From: an uncultured Polymorphobacter sp.
GTDB lineage: Bacteria > Pseudomonadota > Alphaproteobacteria > Sphingomonadales > Sphingomonadaceae
DNA: 5,927 nucleotides
Direction of reading: 5' to 3'
NCBI GenBank assembly: GCA_937871645.1
Contig: CALMPZ010000426.1
Span: 1 to 5,927, forward strand
The position numbers and the translations under genes are program-made. Below are positions 1-5,927 of this stretch, one piece after another (the stretch's first letter is position 1; every line of letters starts with the position of its first letter). The notes beneath the pieces were generated by a model. The model searched no databases. It was not told where the DNA came from and worked only from the letters and a program-made list of their open reading frames with translations.

Positions 1-71
1 TCATTCCCGCGCAGGCGGGAATCCATCTTTCCGCCGGTGCCGCACGTGGATTCCCGCCTGCGCGGGAATGA
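1..71. repeat. Perfect 25-bp inverted repeat, REP/REPIN-like
   Basis: Bases 1-25 and 47-71 are exact reverse complements, separated by a 21-base loop (26-46). Each arm is itself a small palindrome: ATTCCCGC (3-10) and GCGGGAAT (15-22) flank GCAG, and the right arm mirrors this. Two palindromic units in opposite orientation form the REPIN layout seen in many proteobacterial genomes, where TCATTCCCGC-type repeats are scattered between genes. It lies beyond the 3' end of nadK, a usual place for such elements. As RNA or single-stranded DNA it would fold into a very stable hairpin and could protect mRNA 3' ends or add to termination. The left arm begins at base 1, so the element may extend outside the window. 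The inverted repeat itself is certain; its assignment to a REP family is inference. Confidence 0.85.
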
Positions 72-91
72 CTCGCTCTATTCAAATGGGT

Positions 92-132
92 GCAGGCCTC
101 AGGCCTGCCCGCCGGAGGCTCTTCCCAGCCTC
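92..132 (-). terminator. Tandem small hairpins after nadK, possible terminator
   Basis: Reading leftward from nadK, two perfect inverted repeats follow each other. GAGGCT (115-120) pairs with AGCCTC (127-132) across 6 bases and overlaps the nadK stop codon. GCAGGCC (92-98) pairs with GGCCTGC (102-108) across a 3-base loop. The second is the stronger stem. On the minus strand it is followed by ACCCATTTGAAT, so there is no proper U-tract. It could weakly terminate or stabilise the moaA-nadK transcript, perhaps together with the repeat at 1-71. The hairpins are seen directly; the terminator role is inferred and uncertain. Confidence 0.35.
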
Positions 133-910
133 AGCTCAAAAACTGTTCGAGCGAAATCCGGTCATCGAGCGCATATTCGGGGTCGAACAGCAGTTCGAGC
201 GACACCGATTTGTCGGTGGTGATGCGGACGTGCGCGACATCGCGGACTTCGAGCTGGTCGGCGACGGCGCTGACCGGGCGCTTGTCGGCCTCCAGCACGC
301 GGAATTCGACTACCGAGGCGTCGGGGATCAGCGCGCCGCGCCAGCGCCGCGGCCGAAACGGGCTGATGGGGGTGAGTGCCAGCAGGTCGCTCGACAGCGG
401 CAGGATCGGGCCGTTGGCGGACAGATTATAGGCGGTCGAGCCGGCGGGCGTTGCCACCATGACGCCGTCGCACGCCAGCTCCGCCATACGGACGCGGCCG
501 TCGATGCTGATTTCGACCTTGGCGACCTGGCGGGTTTCGCGCAGCAGCGACACTTCGTTGATGGCCGGCGACGCGACGGTGACGCCGGCGACGGAGGTTG
601 CCGTCATCGCCAGCGGGTGCAGCGTGAAGCCCTTGGCCTTGCGCAGGCGCCCGTGCAGGTCAATGGCGCTGAATTCGTTCATCATGAAGCCGATGGTGCC
701 GAGGTTCATTCCGAACACCGGGCGCGGCCGGCGCTCGTGCAGCGCGGCGTGCAGCGTCTGCAGCATGAAGCCGTCGCCGCCGAGCGCCACGACGACTTCG
801 GCATCGTCAATCGGCACCCAGTCGTACAGCGTGCGCAGCTCCTCGGCCGCAGCTTCGGCCTGCGGCGTCGGCGATACCAGCAGCGCGAGACGGTCGGACT
901 TGTAGCTCAT
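131..910 (-). CDS. nadK: NAD kinase
   Basis: The product (259 aa) phosphorylates NAD+ to NADP+ with ATP or polyphosphate in the cytoplasm, and is the only known route to NADP in bacteria. Diagnostic motifs are visible: GGDG at residues 44-47 (phosphate-binding loop with the catalytic Asp), NLGTIGF at about 70-76, the NE pair at 118-119, and [14 protein letters not shown] ending at 161, followed by NLSANGPI, which is the conserved NAD-binding block of the family. The length is on the short side but fits the compact alphaproteobacterial form that lacks an N-terminal extension. The start ATG (910-908) overlaps the TGA stop of moaA as ATGA, so translation is probably coupled. Only a weak GGCGG precedes it, lying in the last moaA codons. 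No truncation or missing key residue was seen. Confidence 0.96.
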   Translation of the reverse strand: MSYKSDRLALLVSPTPQAEAAAEELRTLYDWVPIDDAEVVVALGGDGFMLQTLHAALHERRPRPVFGMNLGTIGFMMNEFSAIDLHGRLRKAKGFTLHPLAMTATSVAGVTVASPAINEVSLLRETRQVAKVEISIDGRVRMAELACDGVMVATPAGSTAYNLSANGPILPLSSDLLALTPISPFRPRRWRGALIPDASVVEFRVLEADKRPVSAVADQLEVRDVAHVRITTDKSVSLELLFDPEYALDDRISLEQFLS

Positions 911-1950
911 CCGCCGGTGACACTCATGTGGCGCTTGACCGCCGGCGCGCGCGCGGTGCGGTCGATGATGAAGTCATGGCCCTTGGGCTTGCGCGCGATG
1001 GCCTCGGTCAGCGCGACGTCGAGCGCGGCGTCGTCGGGGCTGGCGCGCAGCACGGCGCGCAGGTCGGCGGCATCATCCTGGCCGAGGCACATGAACAGCG
1101 TGCCGGTCGCGGTCAGCCGGACACGGTTGCAGCTTTCGCAGAAATTATGCGTCAGCGGCGTGATGAAGCCGAGCCGCTGGCCGGTTTCGGCAACCCGCAC
1201 GTAGCGCGCCGGGCCGCCGGTCGAATCGGGCAGGTCGATCAGCGTGCGGGTGCGTTCGAGGTCGGCGCGCACGGCCTTCAACGGCAGATACTGCTCGTTG
1301 CGGTCGCCGTCGATTTCGCCAAGCGGCATCGTTTCGATGAGCACGAGGTCATGGCCGTGCGCCGCGGTCCAGTCGAGCATCGCGCCCACTTCATCTTCAT
1401 TGACGCCCTTGAGCGCCACCATGTTGATCTTGACGTGCAGTCCCGCCGCTTTCGCCGCCGCAATGCCGTCGAGGACCTGCGTCAGCCGCCCCCAGCGCGT
1501 GATCGCTGCGAACCGGTCGGGGTCGAGCGTATCGAGGCTGACGTTGATCCGCCGCATCCCGGCATCGAACAGCGGCTGCGCATATTTCGCCAGTTGCGAA
1601 CCGTTGGTGGTCAGCGTGATTTCTTCGAGGCCGTGGCCGAGATGGCGCGCCAGCCGTTGCACGAGCTCGACGATGCCGCGCCGCACCAGCGGCTCGCCGC
1701 CGGTCAGCCGCAGCTTGGTGGTGCCGCGCCGGATGAAGGCGCTCGCCAGCCGGTCGATTTCCTCGAAGCTCAGCACATCGGCCTTGGGCAGGAACGTCAT
1801 GTTTTCGGACATGCAATAGACGCAGCGGAAGTCGCAGCGGTCGGTCACCGAAATCCGCAAATAGCGGATGGCACGCCCGAACGGATCGACGAGCGGGGCC
1901 GTTGATGGCCGCGAAGCCGTCGGCGAGTGTGCGAGGGTGGCAGTGTCCAT
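907..1950 (-). CDS. moaA: GTP 3',8-cyclase MoaA (molybdenum cofactor biosynthesis)
   Basis: This radical-SAM enzyme converts GTP to 3',8-cyclo-GTP, which MoaC then turns into cyclic pyranopterin monophosphate, the first intermediate of the molybdenum cofactor. Numbered from an upstream GTG at 1986, it has the SAM cluster C51xxxC55xxC58 (CDFRCVYC), LTGGEP at 94-99, and the second, GTP-binding 4Fe-4S cluster C283xxC286 plus C300 within [11 protein letters not shown]...FMC. It ends in the Gly-Gly tail that MoaA needs for activity. I prefer the ATG at 1950 (347 aa) because the 12 extra residues from the GTG look unconserved; neither start has a good Shine-Dalgarno site, and a 5-bp stem (1952-1956 with 1963-1967) lies just upstream of the ATG. 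moaA is the first gene of a unit with nadK (ATGA overlap). The other moa genes are not in view. Confidence 0.96.
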   Translation of the reverse strand: MDTATLAHSPTASRPSTAPLVDPFGRAIRYLRISVTDRCDFRCVYCMSENMTFLPKADVLSFEEIDRLASAFIRRGTTKLRLTGGEPLVRRGIVELVQRLARHLGHGLEEITLTTNGSQLAKYAQPLFDAGMRRINVSLDTLDPDRFAAITRWGRLTQVLDGIAAAKAAGLHVKINMVALKGVNEDEVGAMLDWTAAHGHDLVLIETMPLGEIDGDRNEQYLPLKAVRADLERTRTLIDLPDSTGGPARYVRVAETGQRLGFITPLTHNFCESCNRVRLTATGTLFMCLGQDDAADLRAVLRASPDDAALDVALTEAIARKPKGHDFIIDRTARAPAVKRHMSVTGG

Positions 1951-2047
1951 GGCGCCAAATTGGGCGCTGGCGCGCGCGAAGTCCACCCCCGCGAATGGTG
2001 GCGTCGCAGGGCCACAGTGCCGCAGTTGCGGTTTTCGTCGGAATTTG

Positions 2048-2077
2048 TTGGCTGTGACCCGACAGCCGCGCTAGAAT
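2048..2077 (+). promoter_or_regulatory. Candidate sigma70-type promoter for the phosphodiesterase operon
   Basis: In the 153-base divergent region, TTGGCT (2048-2053, 4 of 6 matches to TTGACA) and TAGAAT (2072-2077, 5 of 6 to TATAAT) are 18 bases apart. The start codon is 26 bases past the -10 box, giving a leader of about 20 nt. A perfect inverted repeat, GGCTGT (2050-2055) with ACAGCC (2062-2067), overlaps the -35 box and spacer and could be an operator. The box matches are direct; use in the cell is inferred. I saw no clear promoter for moaA on the other strand, although it must lie in or near this region. Confidence 0.4.
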
Positions 2078-2103
2078 CATCGGCGCAAAATGATTGGCCA
2101 CCG

Positions 2104-3918
2104 ATGCTCAAGGCGAACAATCCCGCGATCCTGATTTTTTCGCCGCGATACGCGCGCGACCTTGAAGTAGTGACGGTGGAGGCGGGGCTGCATGCGTCGG
2201 TGGTGCGGACGCTCGACCAGGCGCTGGCCAGCTTCGCCAGTCCCGAATCGCGCAGCATCATCGTCGACGCGCGCGGCGCGTTTGTCGCCGGGCTTGGCGC
2301 GGCGCGCGAACTGGCGCTGCAGGTCGAGGCGCGGCGCGGGGCGTTGCTGGTCCTGCTGTCGAAGAACGATGCCGAAGCCGAAGCGACCGTGGCGCGCGCC
2401 GGCGCGACGCACGTGCTGACCAGTCCGTTTTCGAACACCCAGCTGGTGACCGCGATCGGATTCAGCCAGCGCCATGTCGAACGGCTCGACAATGTCGCCA
2501 GCGGCCGCAGCGTCGACAGCGATGCCGCGCGTCGCGATGCGCTGACCGGGCTGGCGTCGGCGGCGCATGTCCGCGGCTGGCTCGAACTCATCCTTGGCGC
2601 CCCGTCGGACTATGACCCGCGCGCCATCCTGCTGGTCATCGCCATCGGCCGCTTCGGCCAGCTCAACGCCGCCTATGGCCGCAATGTCGCCGATGCGGTG
2701 CTCAAGGAAGTCGCGGTGCGCCTGCAGGCGGTGGTATCGGCTTCGGCGGCAGCGGCGGAGGCTGTCGAGCCGCGCATGGTGGCGCGGCTGGCGGGGGCCG
2801 AATTTGCGCTCGTGCTGCCCGGGCCGGTGCGGTTGTCGGACGCGACGCTGGTGGCAGCACAGGTCAACGCCGCGTTTGAAGGCGATTTCGTTATCGGCGA
2901 CCACTGCATCCACCTCGGCTGCCGGATCGGCATTGCTGTTGCCGATTCGCTCACCGCGACGCCTGATTCGGCAGCGGTCGATGACCGCGATGCCGCCAGC
3001 GCCGAAGCCACCGAAGTTCTGTTTCGCCAGGCCAGTGCCGCGTTGCTGCAGGCGCGCGCCCGTGAGCCCGGCAGCATCGAGGTGTTCCAGTCGGCGCTGG
3101 GCGGCGAGCGCATCCTGCGCATGGCCGGGCTCGAAGCCGACCTGCGCACCGCGCTCGTCACCAACCAGCTTGAAATCGTCTTCCAGCCGCAAGTCGAAAT
3201 CAGCTCGGGCCGCATCGTCGGCGCCGAGGCGCTGGTGCGTTGGCAGCATCCGGTGCTGGGACAACTTTCGGCCGAAACCTTGCTCGAAGTCGCCGAAAGC
3301 GCCGAAGTCGCGGTGTTGCTCGGTGACCGTATCCGCGAACTGGCACTGTCGGTCGCGGTGGAGTCGCACCCGGACCTGCACGACCTGCGCATGTCGATCA
3401 ACGCCACCGCCGCCGACCTTGCCGCCGAAGGCTTTGTCGAGGCGATGGTCGGCGCGCTCGAGCAGTACGGCTTCCCGCCCGACCAGTTGATGATCGAAGT
3501 CACCGAAGGCGACCTGATTGCCAACCTCGATGTCGCCGCAGCAACGCTGCAGCGGCTGCGCGCGCAGGGCATCCGCATCGCGCTCGACGACTTCGGCACC
3601 GGCTATTCGAGCCTTGCCTATTTGCGCGCACTGCCGCTCGATTTCGTCAAGATCGACAAGCGCCTGGTCGCCGACTTCGGCGGCGACAGCCGCGACCGCA
3701 TCGTCGTCCAGTCGATCATCGAAATGGCGCACGGGCTGGGCATGTGCGTGATGGCCGAAGGTGTCGAAAACGCCACGCAGCTCGAAATGGCCGCCGCCGC
3801 CGGCTGCGACTGGTATCAGGGCTTCCACTGTGCCCCGGCGATGTCGGCCGACGCGCTGGCGGTGTTCGTCAAATCATGGAACGCCGTCGCGCCGGCGGCG
3901 CCGCGCATCGCAAGTTGA
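2104..3918 (+). CDS. Cyclic-di-GMP phosphodiesterase: degenerate REC-like, degenerate GGDEF, intact EAL
   Basis: The 604-aa cytoplasmic protein has no signal peptide or membrane segment. Residues 7-120 look like a receiver: D55 sits where the phospho-Asp would be and AGATHVLTSPF (99-109) matches the end of a REC fold, but the acidic pair is missing (IFSP, 11-14) and the conserved Lys is S107. Residues 145-280 are a GGDEF domain with DALTGL (145-150) kept, but the signature is AGAEF (230-234) and the metal Asp region reads IAIGRF (179-184), so cyclase activity is unlikely. Residues 343-590 are an EAL domain with E375-A-L, N433, E465, E468, D495-D496 (DDFGTGYSS), K516, E552 and Q572, all the catalytic positions I can align. 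It should therefore hydrolyse c-di-GMP to pGpG. I chose the ATG at 2104; the frame is open back to 1927, but the extra residues look non-coding and would overlap moaA. No clear Shine-Dalgarno site precedes it. The stop is 14 bases from the next gene. Confidence 0.93.
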   Translation: MLKANNPAILIFSPRYARDLEVVTVEAGLHASVVRTLDQALASFASPESRSIIVDARGAFVAGLGAARELALQVEARRGALLVLLSKNDAEAEATVARAGATHVLTSPFSNTQLVTAIGFSQRHVERLDNVASGRSVDSDAARRDALTGLASAAHVRGWLELILGAPSDYDPRAILLVIAIGRFGQLNAAYGRNVADAVLKEVAVRLQAVVSASAAAAEAVEPRMVARLAGAEFALVLPGPVRLSDATLVAAQVNAAFEGDFVIGDHCIHLGCRIGIAVADSLTATPDSAAVDDRDAASAEATEVLFRQASAALLQARAREPGSIEVFQSALGGERILRMAGLEADLRTALVTNQLEIVFQPQVEISSGRIVGAEALVRWQHPVLGQLSAETLLEVAESAEVAVLLGDRIRELALSVAVESHPDLHDLRMSINATAADLAAEGFVEAMVGALEQYGFPPDQLMIEVTEGDLIANLDVAAATLQRLRAQGIRIALDDFGTGYSSLAYLRALPLDFVKIDKRLVADFGGDSRDRIVVQSIIEMAHGLGMCVMAEGVENATQLEMAAAAGCDWYQGFHCAPAMSADALAVFVKSWNAVAPAAPRIAS

Positions 3919-3924
3919 AGGAGG
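3918..3924 (+). promoter_or_regulatory. Strong Shine-Dalgarno site of the DsbA-family gene
   Basis: AAGGAGG, a complete match to the anti-Shine-Dalgarno core, lies 8 bases before the ATG at 3933. Its first base is the last base of the TGA stop (3916-3918) of the phosphodiesterase gene. It fixes the start of the downstream gene and suggests efficient, possibly coupled translation. It is far stronger than any ribosome site visible upstream of moaA, nadK or the phosphodiesterase. Confidence 0.9.
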
Positions 3925-3932
3925 AATTGGCC

Positions 3933-4586
3933 ATGACGCCAGCAAATGCAGCGACAACTATCGACATGGTGTCCGATTTCATCTGCCCGTGGTGCTATAT
4001 CGGCATGCGCAATCTCGATGCGGCGTTGACCGCAGGCCAGCCCGTCGCGTGGCGCTGGCACCCGTATTTCCTCAACCCCGGGATGCCCAAGGGCGCCGAC
4101 CGCAACGCCTATATGATCGCCAAGTTCGGCAGCGTCGAACGCGCCCGTGAACTCGGCAAGAACGTCGAGGCCGCCGCCGCCGACGCCGGGCTGGCGCTCG
4201 ACCTGTCAAAGGTCAAGCACCTGCCCAACACCGCCGACGCGCACCGGCTGATGCGCTGGGCGGCGGGCGCCGGGGTCGCCGATGCGGTGGCACGCGCGCT
4301 GTTCGTGGCGCATTTCGAAGCCGGCGACGATATTTCCGACGCCGATGTGCTGGTGGCGATTGCCGAAGGCGCCGGCATGGACGGCGCGCAGGTGCGCGAC
4401 CTGCTGGCGGGTGACGCCGACCGCGTGCTGATCGAGGATCAGGCCGAGCGTGCGCGCGATTCGGGCATCACCGGCGTTCCCAGCTTCGTTTTGAACGGAA
4501 AACTGCTGGTCGTGGGGGCACAGCCGCCGGCGGCGCTGGCTTCGGCGCTGGAGCAGTCGGCGCAGTTGGCGACCCAGAACCCTTAG
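3933..4586 (+). CDS. DsbA-family oxidoreductase, FrnE-like
   Basis: The 217-aa thioredoxin-fold protein belongs to the DsbA/FrnE/2-hydroxychromene-2-carboxylate isomerase superfamily. It has the active-site C18-P-W-C21 in DFICPWCYIGMRNLD, the usual FrnE signature, an all-helical insert (about 55-175), and the cis-proline loop GITGVPSF with P183, followed by NGKLLVVGAQPP, where family members bind substrate. No signal peptide is visible, so it is probably cytoplasmic, unlike classical periplasmic DsbA. FrnE proteins are linked to disulfide exchange and oxidative stress tolerance; the substrate here is unknown. The start ATG is set by AAGGAGG 8 bases upstream. It follows the phosphodiesterase gene by 14 bases and is probably co-transcribed. 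It ends in tandem stops (TAG TAG, 4584-4589). Its last 39 codons are overlapped on the other strand by the mfd reading frame. Confidence 0.93.
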   Translation: MTPANAATTIDMVSDFICPWCYIGMRNLDAALTAGQPVAWRWHPYFLNPGMPKGADRNAYMIAKFGSVERARELGKNVEAAAADAGLALDLSKVKHLPNTADAHRLMRWAAGAGVADAVARALFVAHFEAGDDISDADVLVAIAEGAGMDGAQVRDLLAGDADRVLIEDQAERARDSGITGVPSFVLNGKLLVVGAQPPAALASALEQSAQLATQNP

Positions 4587-5927
4587 TAGCCGCCGGCTTG
4601 ACCGTCGCGCCTTCGGCGATCCGCGCCAGCGACTTCGACAAAGCGAGTGCGCCCTTGAGCCGCGCTTCGGTGCCACCCCATTCGCCGCCGACGAACAGTT
4701 TCTGGTCGGGACGGAACTTGGCGCGCTCCCCCAGCCGCGCGACATAGTCGAGCAGGCTCGCGGTGTTGCGGAAGCTGTTGTTCTGGAACGTCACCACTGC
4801 GCCTTTGGCCCCCGCATCGACCTTGGCGATATTGGCGCGCGTGCAATATTGCTTGATTTCGAGCACGGCGAGCAGGTTGGCCACTTCCTCGGGTAGCGTC
4901 CCGAAGCGGTCGATCATCTCGGCGGCAAAGCCGTCGATGGCGGCGCGGTCGGGCAGCTCGTTGAGGCGCCGGTAGAGCGCCATGCGCAGGTTGAGATCGG
5001 GGACATAATCCTCCGGAATCAGGATCGGCGCATCGACGGTAATCTGCGGCGAGAATGCCTCGTCGGGCGCGCGCAGGCCGGCACCGGCGGCACGCGCCGC
5101 CAGGATCGCGTCCTCAAGCATCGACTGGTAGAGTTCGAAGCCGATTTCGCGGATATGCCCTGACTGTTCATCGCCGAGCAGATTGCCGGCGCCGCGAATA
5201 TCAAGGTCATGGCTTGCCAGCTGGAAGCCGGCGCCGAGCGAATCGAGGCTCGACAGCACGTGCAGGCGCTTTTCGGCGGTCTCGGTCATCACGCTGTCGG
5301 CGGGCGTGGTCATGTACGCATAGGCGCGCACCTTGGCGCGCCCGACACGGCCGCGCAGCTGATACAGCTGCGCCAGCCCGAAGCGGTCGGCGCGGTGGAT
5401 GATCAGCGTGTTGGCGCTGGGGATGTCGAGCCCGCTTTCGATGATCGTCGTCGACAGCAGCACGTCATATTTGCGGTCGTAGAAGGCGCTCATGCGCTCC
5501 TCGACTTCGGTCGGCGCCATCTGGCCGTGCGCCGTCACGTATTTCACTTCGGGCACATTCTCGCGCAGGAATGCCTCGATATCGGGCAGGTCGGCGATGC
5601 GCGGCGTCACGAAGAAGCTTTGCCCGCCGCGGTAATGTTCGCGCAGCAGCGCCTCGCGCAGGACGACCTCATCCCACGGCATCACGTACGTCCGCACCGC
5701 CAACCGGTCGACTGGCGGCGTCGCGATAATCGACAGTTCGCGAAGGCCGGTCAGCGCCATCTGCAGCGTCCGCGGGATCGGCGTCGCGGTCAGTGTCAGC
5801 ACATGGACGTCGGTCTTGAGGTTCTTGAGCCGCTCCTTGTGGACCACGCCGAAGCGCTGCTCCTCGTCGACGATGACCAGCCCGAGGCGCTTGAACTCGA
5901 CCGCCTTCGCCAGCAGCGCATGCGTAC
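4468..5927 (-). CDS. mfd: Transcription-repair coupling factor Mfd, 3' part (5' end beyond window)
   Basis: Mfd is a DNA translocase that dislodges stalled RNA polymerase and recruits UvrA. The visible 485 C-terminal residues open with THALL and the Walker B box DEEQ (about residues 20-23), then TLTATPIPRTL, the helicase lobe with STTIIESGLDIP and the motif VI QLYQLRGRVGR, the relay region DLDIRGAGNLLGDEQSGH, and the D7 regulatory domain with VPDLNLRMALYRRL. The frame runs open to the window edge, so the roughly 650 N-terminal residues (UvrB-like and polymerase-binding domains) lie outside. After the expected family end near LARIAEGA the protein carries about 45 extra residues, rich in Pro and Ala and ending RSKRSWERR. 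The last 39 are encoded antisense to the FrnE-like gene. No terminator is visible between the two convergent genes. Confidence 0.96.
   Translation of the reverse strand, partial: THALLAKAVEFKRLGLVIVDEEQRFGVVHKERLKNLKTDVHVLTLTATPIPRTLQMALTGLRELSIIATPPVDRLAVRTYVMPWDEVVLREALLREHYRGGQSFFVTPRIADLPDIEAFLRENVPEVKYVTAHGQMAPTEVEERMSAFYDRKYDVLLSTTIIESGLDIPSANTLIIHRADRFGLAQLYQLRGRVGRAKVRAYAYMTTPADSVMTETAEKRLHVLSSLDSLGAGFQLASHDLDIRGAGNLLGDEQSGHIREIGFELYQSMLEDAILAARAAGAGLRAPDEAFSPQITVDAPILIPEDYVPDLNLRMALYRRLNELPDRAAIDGFAAEMIDRFGTLPEEVANLLAVLEIKQYCTRANIAKVDAGAKGAVVTFQNNSFRNTASLLDYVARLGERAKFRPDQKLFVGGEWGGTEARLKGALALSKSLARIAEGATVKPAATKGSGSPTAPTAPAPKPAPPAAVPPRPAVFRSKRSWERR

Noticed and set aside
68..1204. A 378-codon open frame on the plus strand spanning nadK and part of moaA
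   Set aside because: It runs antisense to two genes with clear catalytic motifs, crosses their junction and has no family features; it is a GC-bias shadow.
928..1905. A 325-codon open frame on the plus strand antisense to moaA
   Set aside because: Low-complexity Arg/Ala/Gly composition and no motifs; moaA on the other strand has both cluster-binding Cys sets.
1951..2103. A molybdenum cofactor riboswitch upstream of moaA
   Set aside because: The space is only 153 bases and is shared with the divergent gene. I could find just a 5-bp stem near the moaA start and not the multi-stem layout known from Moco riboswitches.
1927..2103. N-terminal extension of the phosphodiesterase from GTG 1927
   Set aside because: It would overlap moaA coding sequence in antisense and include the likely promoter, and the translated residues look non-coding; ATG 2104 begins right before the receiver-like fold.
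2090..2134. A 14-codon upstream reading frame overlapping the phosphodiesterase start
   Set aside because: It has no ribosome site and no meaningful peptide, and short frames of this length are expected by chance.
2077..3828. A 583-codon open frame on the minus strand, antisense to the phosphodiesterase gene
   Set aside because: Its protein is rich in Arg, His, Asp and Gln without any recognisable motif, as expected for the complement of a GC-rich gene; the plus-strand frame carries complete EAL motifs.

Overview
The window is GC-rich, gene-dense chromosomal DNA with no phage, transposase, CRISPR, rRNA or tRNA signal that I can see. Protein flavour (short NAD kinase, MoaA, Mfd, EAL-domain and FrnE-type DsbA proteins rich in Ala, Asp and Arg), GC-biased third positions and the TCATTCCCGC-type palindromic repeat suggest an alphaproteobacterium, most likely a sphingomonad. 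This is inference from protein style and is not a database match. No stretch above 300 bases lacks a gene.

Layout from left to right: (1) 1-130 is intergenic. It holds a perfect 25-bp inverted repeat of REP/REPIN type (1-71) and two small hairpins (92-132) just past the nadK stop codon. (2) 131-1950 on the minus strand is a two-gene unit, moaA (GTP 3',8-cyclase, first step of molybdenum cofactor synthesis) followed by nadK (NAD kinase). The two are joined by a 4-base ATGA overlap. (3) 1951-2103 is the divergent control region, with a plausible sigma70-type promoter pointing right. (4) 2104-4586 on the plus strand is a two-gene unit. The first gene is a c-di-GMP phosphodiesterase with a degenerate receiver-like domain, a degenerate GGDEF domain (AGAEF) and an intact EAL domain. 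The second is a FrnE-type DsbA-family thiol oxidoreductase with a CPWC active site; its very strong Shine-Dalgarno site touches the upstream stop codon. (5) 4468-5927 on the minus strand is the 3' part of mfd, the transcription-repair coupling factor, which runs off the right edge.

Most of this is ordinary housekeeping and signalling content. The most unusual feature is the convergent junction at 4468-4586. There the mfd reading frame runs 119 bases into the oxidoreductase gene, so that a Pro/Ala-rich, basic-ended tail of Mfd is encoded antisense to the conserved cis-proline region of the FrnE-like protein. The second point of interest is the phosphodiesterase: its receiver and cyclase domains have lost catalytic residues while every EAL catalytic residue I can place is retained. 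I found no convincing sign of a wholly new multi-gene system.
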